Assembly (NCBI GenBank): GCA_030765045.1
Contig: CM060964.1
Location: 152,534,705-152,598,704 of the forward strand
Length of the DNA stretch: 64,000 nucleotides
Origin: Tenodera sinensis
Taxonomy: Eukaryota > Arthropoda > Insecta > Mantodea > Mantidae
Direction of reading: 5' to 3'
The notes beneath the pieces were generated by a model. The model was not told where the DNA came from. It saw only the letters and a list, made by a program, of their open reading frames with translations, and searched no databases. This document shows positions 11,502 to 22,336 of the stretch, one piece after another; within the stretch, counting starts at the first letter, position 1, and the number at the start of each line of letters is the position of its first letter. The position numbers were made by a program, and so were the translations under genes.

Positions 11502-11850
11502 TACTAGTGCGTTGCGCGGATAAAATAGTCTCGGATTGTATTCCGAGATACGGCAAGATCACAGCACTTTTGGTTGATAACGCTACGGTCCACAGAGGGC
11601 GACAGTTCAGTGACAAGCTCCATGAAGCGTGAATAAAATTGCACCACATAATTACCATCCTCAGGCGAATCCATGTGAAAGAACCGTGCGGGATCTAAAT
11701 TTGTATCTAAGCGTGCTATGCCATGTTAAAGAGGGAACCTGGCCGCAATATCTAAAATATATTCAGTGGGTTATGAATCATGCGATAAATCCAAATCACG
11801 GATACTCGCCAATAATGCTTCTGAAGGAAACCAACGTGAACCCATCATAA
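11030..11850 (+). pseudogene. Gypsy-1 integrase
   Basis: The zinc-binding region is visible near 11,240-11,290 (TCEVCQKAKH, the CxxC half of the H2C2 motif). The core has VTDAYGPLPTATTGLKYISV (first Asp, 11,350-11,425), ALLVDNATVHRG (second Asp, about 11,565), then HPQANPCERTVRDL with the catalytic Glu (about 11,655-11,700), followed by WPQYLKYIQWVMNHAIN. A run of 48 A replaces part of the core (11,452-11,499). Several frames are needed to read it, so it is inactive. Confidence 0.85.
11452..11499. repeat. Pure A48 tract inside integrase
   Basis: Forty-eight uninterrupted A residues. They interrupt the integrase core exactly where a short non-conserved segment should be. The polylysine and polyphenylalanine open frames here are artefacts of this tract. 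Confidence 0.95.
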
Positions 11851-11859
11851 AAGGAGTTC

Positions 11860-12175
11860 CTTCGGCGTTACCGATACTGACCGAAACGGACGCTGAAAGA
11901 ATTCAGAGGCCTTTGCAAGGCTGAAAGAAAGGGTTAAGAAGAGGAATGCAAAAAAGAAAAGGTATTCGCATACCTGGGAACCGCGGGTAGACGGCAATGT
12001 ACTAGTGAGAAACTTCGAAAAGTCATCATTAGGAAAAAGACAATACAAGAAGTTTAATTTGCTATGGAAGGGCCCAGTCAAAATAGTGGAGAAAATAGGG
12101 GATAGGACGTACACCCTGCAGGACATTAAGGCTATAAAATGTTTAGGAAAATCTAACTTTAATACGCCCGTTTAA
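11860..12175 (+). pseudogene. Gypsy-1 integrase C-terminal region
   Basis: Basic sequence (about 11,920-12,130) follows the integrase core: a Lys/Arg-rich segment near 11,925-11,970, then in-frame remnants translating to VLVRNFEKSSLGKRQYKKFN and LLWKGPVKIVEKIGDRTYTL. The second fits the gypsy pattern of LLxxGPxxIxxxxGxxTYxL. The mariner element begins 50 bp downstream. No env frame is recognisable between here and the 3' LTR. Confidence 0.7.
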
Positions 12176-12230
12176 AGAGGCATCAGAAAGCACAATAAAA
12201 TGTTCATAAGTGTTATGCATTGCAGCAATA

Positions 12231-13496
12231 CAGGGTGCCCAGAAATTATCTGTTTTGTAGAAATGAATATGTTATGACCACGTTGTTAATGGTAGATCAT
12301 TGCTGGTACATTTAACCTATTGTCGGTGTAATTGGTTGCCTGATATGCATTAATCGCATGCTACCAATTAAACATGTGTTTCATTGTTTACAGAGTGAAT
12401 GCGCGGGGTGTTTACCGTACAAGAGAAGGTGACTTGTGACTTGGAGGCTGCAGAGGTCGTCATACGATGACATTCGGATGAGATTTAACCGCAGATTCCA
12501 TCACACTCGTCCCACTGATAAACAGATCCGCTCATTGGTTAACAAGTTCAAGCGCACTGGATCGCTGCTAACGGAGCGTGGACGAGGACGTCCGTCAACC
12601 TCCGCGAATGGATTGAAGCCATCAGGGCATCCATTGAAAGGAGTCCAAAATCGGTACGGCATCTGTCATTGGAATTGAACATTCCGCGTTCGACGGCACA
12701 CAAGGTGTTGCGGTTTACGCTAAAGAAGTACCACCACCTGCAGGTTCTCCATCATTTGCATGAAGATTTTGCAGAGCGTGTTGCCATATGCATAGACTTG
12801 CTCGTTTAAATGAAGAGCGCAACATCTTGGAGCACATCTTATTCAGCGATGAAGCAACCTTCCACATTTGTGGACATGTTAACAGGCATACCTGCGTTAT
12901 CTGGGCTTACACACCACCTGTGGAACATGTTGAATTCATGCGAGACATTCCCAAGGTTAATGTTTGGATCGGCATCATGTGTGACAAGGTTTATGGACCG
13001 TTTTTCTTTGCCGAAAGAAGCATTACTGGTGCAACGTACCTAGACATGCTCACATTTTCTGTTGCCACAGCTTATCCAGGATGGTCGTCTGGATACTGTT
13101 AACTTTCAGCAAGATGGAGCACCATGCCATTATGCCTTAGATGTACGCACATTCCTGAATTTATATTTCCCTGGGAGATGCATTCGACGCGCAGGCCCCA
13201 AATCGTAGACAGCACGTTCCCCTGACCTCACGCGGATGGACTTCGTGTGGGGATTTATCAAAGGGCGTGTGTTCACTTGACGCATTACCACAATGCAGGA
13301 GCTCAGGGGCCGCATTGCAGAAGCTGCTACTGGCATAACACCAATGTGTTTCGTGCCACTGCTGAAAAATGGGAACTGTGTCGTGATATTGATGGTGACC
13401 TTGTTGAAAGTAACCACTAATAAACCGATACCATAGCAAACATTGCAAGTACCATCACTATTTCTATGCAATAGATACTTAATTCTAGACACCATG
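12231..13496 (+). mobile_element. Mariner-like (Tc1/mariner superfamily) element, 1,266 bp
   Basis: Flanked by TA at 12,229-12,230 and 13,497-13,498. Imperfect terminal inverted repeats are visible: CAGGGTGCCCAGAAATTATC on the left, and CATGGTGTCTAGAATTAAGT read inward from the right, both continuing to a shared TAGAAAT. The length of about 1.27 kb is typical of mariner-type elements. It lies in the 3' part of Gypsy-1, between integrase and 3' LTR. Confidence 0.85.
12436..13430 (+). pseudogene. Mariner-like transposase (DUF4817 type)
   Basis: The N-terminal DNA-binding part reads RRFHHTRPTDKQIRSLVNKF then KRTGSLLTERGRGRPST; a shift near 12,605 moves the frame to LELNIPRSTAHKVLRFTLKK. The catalytic core has ILFSDEATFHICGHVNRHT (first Asp, about 12,837-12,890), QDGAPCHYAL (second Asp, about 13,112) and ARSPDLTRMDFVWGFIKGRV (third Asp, about 13,213-13,270). 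The last two are about 36 residues apart. At least one stop lies between them and frames change at least twice, so the protein is dead. Confidence 0.85.
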
Positions 13497-13651
13497 TACT
13501 AGGAATAATAGAGATAGAATAAGCTTAGCGTTAAGTTTGTTACTTGAGCTTTATGGTTACATAGCAAGCAAAATGAATGTATGGGAATCAAGCCTAGAAT
13601 TGTTTGAAACCTAATTTGATGGAATGTGTTACATGGTAAAAAACAGTTGGT

Positions 13652-13861
13652 TGTTTAACGACGCTGTAAATTGTCAGGATCACATCAGCGTCGCCGGTGT
13701 GCCGGAATTTCGTCACGCAGTTCTTTTACGCGCCAGTAAATCTACTGTCATGGAACTGTCGTCTTCAAGCACACTTAAAAACCATCGGTCTGGGTCGGAT
13801 TTGAACCCGCGACCTTGGGATGTGCAGGCCAGCGTCTAACCAACTGAGCCACCCAGACCGA
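13652..13861 (-). mobile_element. SINE family A, copy 2
   Basis: On the minus strand it starts with GGTCTGGGTGGCTCAGTTGG (acceptor stem and A box), has a B box (gggttcaaatcc) and then a CCCAGACC segment that pairs with the start GGTCTGGG. This is a good tRNA-derived head. The body and the tail gttgtttaacgac match copies 1 and 3. The target duplication is not clear. Confidence 0.85.
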
Positions 13862-14499
13862 CTTACGTCAAGCGCGAATGACGGAAAAATGCTAAGTACA
13901 TAACTAAAACCCACTTGAAATCACTGAAGGTGAATAAATGATATTCAAATTAAAGTAACCTAAAAAACAAATGTAATTGTTACGACCCAGAAGATTGGCG
14001 CGAGGGTCACCAACGCAGAAAGCAGCTACGCCAGAGTATATATGACAACTGCTGTATTGTGTATGATCGTAAGGAAGATAAATGTGTAAAATAGCTTAAT
14101 GTATGCTGAGTATGAATGATGAAATACGATTTGTAACAGTTGTAGTTGTTTTACGTATATACCTAATGTACATGTGGACATTAAAAGAAGAAGAAATTTT
14201 TGGTGGTAGTTTTGTTGTAACCACATATGTATGATCCTAATATGAAATTCTTGTATGCAGAGTACATTAGCTAAATTTGTGTCAATATGTACTTGTATAA
14301 GACAAAGAAGAGAACGAAATGTTGAAAAACCATAATATAAATGTGGACCTGAACCTAAACATGCTCAAAACAAATTAGCGAATCCACAGGTGAAGTTTAG
14401 TGATATACGATTAATAAGATAGACGGAAAACTATTCAGAAAGGGATATCAAAGGGGAGAAATTCCGAAGTGAACCTACTAGTATAAAATTGTATATTGA
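13862..14499. other. Gypsy-1 3' interior, no coding sequence recognised
   Basis: AT-rich spacer between SINE A and the tandem repeat. No env-like motifs were seen on either strand. Confidence 0.4.
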
Positions 14500-14765
14500 A
14501 TAGTAACTGAATTTGTCCACATGTCATAGTATGCAGTAGTAAAAAAAAGTATGTATTATGGTTGATAACGTCAAATGTTATGTATTTAACAGTAACTGCA
14601 TTTCTCCACATGTCATGGTATACAATAGTAAAAACATTTGTATGTATTGTATTTGTCAACGTCAATGATTATTATGTATGCAAGTATAACTTGAATTTAT
14701 CCACATATTGTAGTTTACATTTGTGAAATAGTTGTATGTATTGTAATTGTTACAGCAATAAGGTT
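14500..14765. repeat. Diverged tandem repeat, about 90 bp x 3, upstream of 3' LTR
   Basis: The blocks 'taactgaatttgtccacatg', 'taactgcatttctccacatg' and 'taacttgaatttatccacat' recur about 85-90 bp apart, each followed by a TAGTNNNNNTTGTATGTATT-like segment. Untranslated tandem repeats before the 3' LTR occur in other gypsy elements. Confidence 0.65.
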
Positions 14766-14865
14766 CACTAGTTCGCTACTGGCACATAGTCACGCTAGAA
14801 GGAAACCAAAAACAAAATATATAGTAACGAGCAAGGAAAATAGTTAAAACTCTCGTGAGGGCATA

Positions 14866-15513
14866 TGAAGCTGTCCTTGCAATGGATGAAACTTACACAA
14901 TAATTAATTGAACATGTGTAGGGCGAGGTTTTGTAAAATCATGTTAGTAGAAGTATTTCATACCAGGCCTTAGCACACAGCCTTACCTAACTGTACCCTC
15001 TTCCGGTCCATGGGGTAAATGGCACTCAAAGGATTGGTTTGCGGACATGCTGGAAGAAAGTGGGCAAATGGCATACAAAACTCCCTTAGACGTGTGACCG
15101 AAGGCAGCGCTAGGATTTAGTGCGGAAGATAACACTTTTGGGCATGCTACTGAAAAGAACACTACTCTTCCACGTATAGCGACAATTTATTCACACCGTA
15201 TGCTAATCAAATTGTAAAGGGGTGAAGATCCATAGAAACATGAAAGCACATTCTTGCACACTCTTGGGTTATTACGGTAGCGAGTGAACCAAAACAGTTT
15301 TGGGAAAATAAATTATTCTACGCAATCGAGTGTTTTCCTAAGAAACTAACACACCAGATCCAGGACGCCCCACACCCTGATACATAGATAAGAGTCATCC
15401 ATGCAAAAGTGACCCAAGAAAAACCCCCGACATACCGTAGCTTCACCCTTCCATCCTGAGTAACAAATTATGAGATTATGAGTTGGGTGACTCAGTGAAA
15501 CCGGGCAGCCTCA
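14866..15513 (+). repeat. 3' LTR of Gypsy-1
   Basis: Aligns with 4,100-4,742 from TGAAGCTGTCC to CCGGGCAGCCTCA. It is 648 bp against 643 bp for the 5' LTR, with many point differences. A purine-rich gtgaggg sits just upstream and may be the polypurine tract. Confidence 0.85.
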
Positions 15514-15682
15514 AACAGCTAGTGCGATGTGATATTCAGTAAGGGTGAGAAACAAGTCCTCAGGTTGCTACAAACAGCATCTAATTTGAAAGACAATATA
15601 GCCACCTACAGCAAAGCGGATGTCATCCCCAACAAAAAGAAAAAGAAAAAAAAAATGGCAGGTTAATCTTCCTGATTTTATA

Positions 15683-16338
15683 CAGGGTGGAAGGAAAGTC
15701 GTTACATTCTTTATAATATGTGCTTCATAGAAGCATTAAAAACAAAAATGTCAGATGGCATTTTGTTCTTTAATCAGCCGATTTCGAAAAAAATACTTGT
15801 TTTTTTTTATCCAAATTGGATGCGTAATTCCACAATTATGTACGAAGATAACAGTTTTTTACTTGTAAGATGCGTAGAGTAACTTATTTCTAACAGCTTC
15901 GGTAGTAATTATGGGATATCACACAGGGTTTCGAAATAATTAATCACTTAAAAGACTTGAAGGAATACTCCGAGCAGCTCTTTCAGACATGAAGTAAGCC
16001 GACAACGTTTCGTTGAGGTTGATGAGGGAATTGACCTGGTTTGTGGACGTAAACATGTTGGACGCTTTCGTGTAATGTTTTGGAAGCTAAGGCTTGTGAT
16101 GGCTTACACTCGAGCAGTAAGCATATATGTGTATGTTCTCAAGACGCACCGTTACGGTGATTGTGTTGAGCTAGGAAAAGTGACACCCCCACAATCTGCA
16201 GTGTTGCCAGCTTGTTTTCGACAAAATTAAAATATCTCCATAGGAAATGGTCACAGACCAAAACGTAAGATACATAATGTGTACCAAATACCGAGATTTA
16301 TCACTGGTTTAAATTGTGATGACTTCCCTTCCACCCGG
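15683..16338. mobile_element. TA-flanked non-autonomous Tc1/mariner-type element, 656 bp
   Basis: Bounded by TA (15,681-15,682 and 16,339-16,340). The termini are inverted: CAGGGTGGAAGGAAAGTCGT on the left, and CCGGGTGGAAGGGAAGTCAT read inward from the right. No transposase remains. Its right part is repeated, inverted, at 62,667-63,080, and its right end at 61,948-62,110. Confidence 0.8.
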
Positions 16339-16340
16339 TA

Positions 16341-17628
16341 TAGATACGTTCATTGGCGGTTCCTGTGTGATCACATATTCGCAACTGCACACCCACTAAT
16401 TTTTCCGCATGCGAATGTGTATAGACATGCATGTGAGAAAGTCGAATGCCCAACTTTCTTGCACGTATATGAACTTGCTCGTTTAATTTTCCCGCGCCCT
16501 CTTTACCAAATGTCAGCTCATTCAGTCAACAACGTCAACAAGTTGAGACGCATAAACCCGATTTTGCGACTGGCGAAGGTAGCTTTTTGGCGAGGGGTAC
16601 GCAGGGAGCGGTGCAAAGTTTGCATTTAAGAGTACGGCGAGTTAAGGCAGCATAATCGACAAGGCCAACACATGCGATTCTTACCGCGCAAGCGCACTAC
16701 GTTTTCGTACAAGTCCCCCTGTTTTACTTCCTACGAACTTCCCTCCCGTTGTTTAGCAGAACCTACTAGGCAGTCAACGTGACGATTCTGAATATAACGT
16801 AGCCATCTTCTATATTATATTAATGTTATAAACACAATTACAGCTAGTCTTATTAAGCGACTATAAATGCATATAATTACTCTTCATATACTGTCCAATA
16901 CTTCAGTTTGGAATAGTTATTTTGTTAGTGTTCATTACTGTTTATGTTCGTGTTCTGGCAGCAAGTTGCATGCAGTTGTGTCTGCACATAGCGGGAAATT
17001 TGAATCTATGAAAGTGTGGAAATGAATAACATGGCGAAACTAAAGGAGATAAATCTTTCGGGTTTATTTTTATAAGAGAAGCTGTTTTCCGTGCTTATTG
17101 TTTGCGAGTGAGAGAAATGGTGTCTGGACAAATAATAGTTCTTGTGATATTGGCCATTTAAAACAAAAAATAACAAAACATAAGAGCTCAATTGCCCATA
17201 TGAATTTAGAATTAGAATTTTGTGGTGTGTGTTAGAGAAAGAAAGGGAGTAAAGGTGGAGAGGATGTAATGTACTGCACACCCACTGCGACAAGTCACGA
17301 GCCGCCACTGATGTCATTAAAAGTCAAAATGACGTATGCATTCAAATTATCGCCTGGGCTTGTGTAATGTAATAAGTGGAGAGCGTAACTTTGGCAGAAT
17401 GGCCTTATGAATGTGTTATGTCTGCCATCCTTTTGAAGGTGAATCTTTACGATTTACGTCTCTGTGATTGAAACGCCGCAGTTTCATGTTGCCCTTTTCC
17501 GTTTTTTAAATATAAATGCATAATTGCCGAAATAAATATCCTTTATTGTATTTTTATTACCATGTATTCCTTCGTTATTAAAACAATGAGTTTCGCCGTA
17601 AAAAGAGATAACAGGAGGTGTTTTAATT
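16341..17628. other. No gene recognised
   Basis: Short open frames only, without motifs. The stretch ends at an alternating purine/pyrimidine run (cgcgcgcgcgtgtgtatgta) at about 17,632-17,660. Confidence 0.4.
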
Positions 17629-17701
17629 ATCGCGCGCGCGTGTGTATGTATGTATGTGTGTCTAAACTTTCTATTGGATCATACCGCATTTAAAAGCAAC
17701 A

Positions 17702-19660
17702 ATGAGTGCCAATGCAGCTATTTTAACGGCTAGTCAGTCGACAGCCTACTATGGAAGGATGTGTTTGTGGAATGTGCGGTCTTCGCCAGTTTGTTTAGTA
17801 CCGAAATACAATGTCGAAACAATAAACTTCATTTGCTTTCTTTGTAATAAAAGGAAGCGTATAGCAGAAGATATAAATGAGTGAGTCCATTGAAAGCAGT
17901 GCTTATGAATGTGATGGTGAATTGTCGGTTCCCATCCTGATAAAGGTGTTGAACGTGAGATTCCAACAAATATGGGAATGTAGGTACAATTGGTTGTATT
18001 TTGATCGCAATCGGACCGGAATCTTTTTGCAAATTACGTGAAATGCATTTAAAAATGATATTGAAGCTCTACAGAAAATGGAATGTTCATTTCTGTGCCT
18101 TTCATACGATTTAGAAGAACTACTGGAAGCAGGGAAAACTAGAAAAGCATGCCAAATCAGAAAAACATGCAAAAGCCGTTGCACTTGAAAATTGTAAATT
18201 ACGGGGATTAAACGTTGCAGTTCATGCACAGATACTTAAAATAAAACTGAAAAAGCGTTAAACTGCCAACCAGTGTCTTCTTTAATTCGAAGTGTGTAGG
18301 TATTTCCTTAGTAAGGAAGAAACCCTACACGCAACTAAATATGAAACTCTACTTCGTAATATAGTATTAAAAAGTGACAACCTTGAAAAGTGGGTTTAAT
18401 TTCAGAGTGGAAGGTCACATATGTTAGCAAATATACTGCTTCAGAATTATTAAATTACATTGTTGAGGTTATAGACAATCAAGATAAACAATTCTTCATG
18501 ATACTATTCCTAAACGGCAGACTAATCTACAAAATATAACTAGAAGTTATTTCCGGGCTGTTATGCCTTGGTCTGCTGGAGTTAGTTTCCAGACGTTTCG
18601 TCCTCGACTGTGGCGAACATTTTCAGCCCCGCGGTCGTCGTCTCCTCGGAGAAGTTTGCCTCTCGGGAATAAATAGAGCAGTTTGGACAGTCAACACCTC
18701 AGACTCTGCGCAAACTTCTCCGAGACGACGATCGCGCCACTGAAAATGTGCGCCGCTATCGTGGACGAAACGTCTGGAAACTAACTCCAGCAGACCAAGG
18801 CCTAACAGCCCGGAAATAACTTCCAGTTATATTGACTCCGGCCGTGAAAGTAATACGCTCTCTCATGAATCTACAAATGTTTGTAAACAAATTAAACTTG
18901 GTTTGATAGTTCGTTATTTTGCCCCGTCTCCCTCTTTTGAAGTGAAGGAAAGGTTTTTATGTCTAGTTGAATTGAAGAGTGCTACAGCTGAATCTATGTA
19001 TATAGCAATTGATAGTGAACTAAAGAAACGAAATCTTTCTTACAAGTTAATAACATGCTCTTGCGATTGTGCTACTAATTTCAGTGGTTCTCTCACTGGG
19101 GTCCGCGCCGGTCATCACAGAAACAAAAGGCCACGAGTTGCCATTCATTCACTGCACAGCACATGTTTTGTCGATTGCTGTCGCCAACTTTAGGAATAAA
19201 TACCCTGTAATAAAGTGCACACTGCGTATTGTTAAGCATATTTATAAACTTTTTCATGCTTGTAAATGAGACAATGTATTGCATGAAATTCAGCGTGCTT
19301 TAGAACAACCTGTTTTAAAAACGTCCGAAGCTGTTGACATCCGCTGGTTGAGTACCTGTCGCACAGCTCATGTCACATTCCTATGCTACAAATCTATTTT
19401 GATGGTATGTTTACATATACACAAGAACAGTGGGAATTTAGAAAGTTTGGTAGGAGGATTCTCGTTAGAAATGGTGAATTACAATTTCATTGTAAGTTTA
19501 GCGATTTTGGACCATACATTAAACGCCGTCTGAAAGTAAAGTTTTGCAAAAGCAATCACTCAAAATGTCGTAACTCTAACTCTGGAGCACTTAAGACACG
19601 TGGACCACCTCTGCGATTGCGATAACCCTAGTGCGGAAAATGAAACACCAAATAAAATTT
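17702..19660 (+). pseudogene. hAT-type (ZNF862-like) transposase relic
   Basis: A broken coding region resembling the ZNF862/hAT family. Near 18,110-18,190 a KLEKHAKSEKHAKAV segment resembles the TTF/zinc-binding N-terminal part. From 18,900 the core is readable: LKSATAESMYIAIDSELKKR, CSCDCATNFSGSLTGV, then (after a shift at about 19,100) FIHCTAHVLSIAVANFRNKY, LHEIQRALEQPVLK, TSEAVDIRWLSTCR and GNLESLVGGFSLEMV. These match the RNase H-like hAT core with its HCxAHxL and RWLS blocks. A foldback element interrupts it at 18,533-18,833 and the C-terminal dimerisation region is not recognisable. Confidence 0.7.
18533..18833. mobile_element. Foldback (palindromic) MITE, about 300 bp
   Basis: The two arms of about 90 bp are near-perfect inverted copies: AATATAACTAGAAGTTATTT at the left, AATATAACTGGAAGTTATTT read inward from the right, continuing through CCGGGCTGTTATGCCTTGGT and the GACGAAACGTCTGG segment to CTGAAAATGT. 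The 110-bp centre is less symmetric. It disrupts the hAT relic. No clear target duplication was found. Confidence 0.8.
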
Positions 19661-20784
19661 AAAAAAATACAAGTGGACGCAATAGAAGTTCAAACTGTGC
19701 ACTTCATGGAACACAAGAAGCAAACTGAAAAATGTAAATAATGTAAATGTAATTTGTAAAAAGTATGATTAATTAAATTAAGGAAAAGTTCGATGACAAG
19801 GTAGTGAAAGTGATAGAACTAAGTACACATTTTGAAAACTTTAAAACATTTCAAGAATTTAATCATAAATATTGTAAAGAACTGTGCGTGATGTTAGGAC
19901 ACTAATTGCACACTCAGGTTCTTTCAAGTATGCAGCACGTAATAAATCAGAAGATTCGTCTTCTGATGTCGCTTCTTTTATTTTTCGGGTCGGCATCGGC
20001 TATGAAGCATTAAAGACACACTAGCGGGGTAGAAAGGTCATTCAGCACAATTAACTATAACATCCCCCCCCCCCCCCACGAAGGAAAGTGGCTCTATTCA
20101 TCACTGTATAGACAGAAAGAGAAGAAAAGTATGCTGGTTGAAGTACGATGCGTAATGTTTCAAAAAACACTCCCTAAAGCCGCTAGGTTGGAGTCACTAC
20201 CACCTACTACAAGAAGTACAGCACTTAAAAAGGGTGGGGGAGGGGAGAATGGGCGAACTCCCTAAACGCACATGTAATTGTTGAAGTCCAAATCATTTCC
20301 ACGGCTGGTTCACAATGATGTCTCGGGGTGCGTGCCTTTAGCTTCGTTCTATTGTCGACTTTCATATTAAGTCGCTAATTAACATAGTTGTTTTGAAAAG
20401 GAAAAGAGCAATTTATTAGTGTTTTCTGCATGAATGTCTTAAAATAGGTGACTTAGGCATTGAAAACATGACATCACCATATATCCGGCCCTAATGACCT
20501 ATTTGTCGACGAGCTGTTAAAGCCTACTCGCTCACTCACTCGCCATATATTTAACAAATTTAAATAATAATAATAAAAAACACATTTCACAAAGGATTTG
20601 AATCCACGTTGTTCCAGTTTAGAGAAATGTGCTACCATACATGCAATCAAACTGAAAGGTATCTTCGTACTCCACAAAGCTTTGAAATGAACTCAGGGTA
20701 ATATTTAATCGTATATTGTGATTGCTTCCGATGTTTTTCTAATAGAATTCACTCTCTGGCTGTTGCTCATTTATTTTGTCTTAG
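19661..20784. other. No gene recognised
   Basis: Contains a C14 run (20,064-20,077) and short open frames without motifs. Confidence 0.4.
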
Positions 20785-21110
20785 GCTGTACATTTTCCGG
20801 GCATGTTACCAGGGGACTCAACTATAATCGAAGAGCAGCCGGGATGGACTCGTGAGCACAGAACCTGGATCCTGATGCTCCTGCAAAGGCAGTTTTATCG
20901 CTTCACAATGCACATGTGTAAAATGTGTGTAAAGTCAACGAAGGGGCATGGTGTTCCCACTGTGGGAGGAATAAAATCACATTGGTTAGTCTCTCTGATG
21001 TTGATGTCGATGAAGAGGAAGCAGTATCCTTCGACAAAGGCGAACTTATGATTGAGACTCTTCTCATTATCCATATTTTGATTCAAATGAACGTGATGCT
21101 TTTGGAATAA
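20785..21110 (+). other. Weak candidate host exon
   Basis: A good splice acceptor (pyrimidine-rich, ending TTTTGTCTTAG at 20,784) precedes an 82-codon open frame (20,803-21,051). An overlapping frame (20,925-21,110) has an acidic segment SLSDVDVDEEEAVSFDKGEL. A polyadenylation signal AATAAA occurs at 21,208-21,213. No protein family is recognised and two frames compete, so this may be chance or a decayed exon. Confidence 0.2.
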
Positions 21111-22336
21111 TACATCTACTTTGCTAAGTGCTTTGTGTATCCATTTTATATACTTCTTACGCCATTTTCAGTAAAGTACAGCTGTTTTCAATGAAAATTT
21201 AATTGTAAATAAAGATATTTCTGTCATCGTGGTATTATTTTCATTAGGTTCAACATCCAGAAAACTTAGAAAGCGACACTCCACTTGATAAAAATAATGC
21301 AACTTTGCTTTTTTCCTTTCCAAAAACATTTTACTCTCTTGAATTCTTATGAACTCTCGGATTCTTCATTCCTATGCCAAATGGGACTCCAAACCAATAT
21401 ACCATGGACGAGTATCATTTTCCCCCCCTTCATTTTGTGATCCTATTTCACTAGGAACATGTTGAAACATCGCAGCACGGCTACAGTTACGGCTCTCAAA
21501 TCTCAACATAACCAGCGACCAGGTGAGTTGCTGTTGCACAAGACTTGAACCGAACCTGCGAGCATGATTTATGTAAAGAGCGCCAGCGCATGCCATATCA
21601 CGTGCTAAACGTCGGCACGGTAACTCAATCCCGGTTGGAGCATTCAATTTTTCAGTCCGATTATTCTATCTTACCAACTATGTTTACACAAGTTTATTGT
21701 GCTGTCTACTTCTTGTTAATGGACTAAGACTTCTATTACAAATTGGTTGTGCGTGCAGAAGACTAAAGCGATATTCCTATTTTTTAAAAAAGCTGTCTGT
21801 GTGATGGCCGTGAAGTTTCATGCTGTTTGCATGGCCACGAGAAAAATGAACAGCGACTTTCCAGTCGAAGTATAAATATTTGAAAATTCACAACAAAGAA
21901 TAATTCGGAAATGGTGAACGCCACAAAACATGTATTTTATATAATTAGTTTGCTTTAATGATATCTAAACTGTTTGTGCTGTACGATTTTTCTCTGTCTC
22001 TTAAGATTACCAGGTATGCAAAAGTCGTTCAGAATGAAGATGAGTTCGAAGGCTGTTTAAAGAAAACTCAAGAAACGTATTTGATTTGTAATGCAGATAC
22101 AATGTAATGTATATTAAATGTATGTATATTAAACATATGCAATTTTAAACAAAATCGTTAGCTATTTACATAATTGAGGGAGCCTCAAAAAGTATATTTC
22201 TATCAAAATCACGGTGTCGAATATTTGGGTGAAATACTTCCTCTGCGCACTATAGGTAAGTAAAGAGAAATTAAAACATAATCCGAACTCGTCTAGACAA
22301 ACTCTTAAAACGGATTTCCAAAGTCTAAATCTAAGT
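21111..22336. other. No gene recognised
   Basis: AT-rich, with only short frames on both strands. Confidence 0.4.

Larger units (their letters stand above)
4100..15513 (+). mobile_element. Gypsy-1: Ty3/gypsy-like LTR retrotransposon, degenerate and nested
   Basis: Two long direct repeats (4,100-4,742 and 14,866-15,513) bound an interior with gag, protease, reverse transcriptase, RNase H and integrase remains in the gypsy order on the plus strand. All frames are broken. Later insertions split it: SINE A (6,168-6,353), SINE B (6,650-7,115), an unassigned insert (about 8,913-9,455), SINE B (10,310-10,762), an A48 tract (11,452-11,499), a mariner-like element (12,231-13,496) and SINE A (about 13,652-13,861). 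I found no target duplication outside the LTRs: the flanks are ggca and aaca. Confidence 0.85.

Noticed and set aside
11347..11658. Polyphenylalanine and polylysine proteins
   Set aside because: Artefacts of the A48 tract in the integrase relic.
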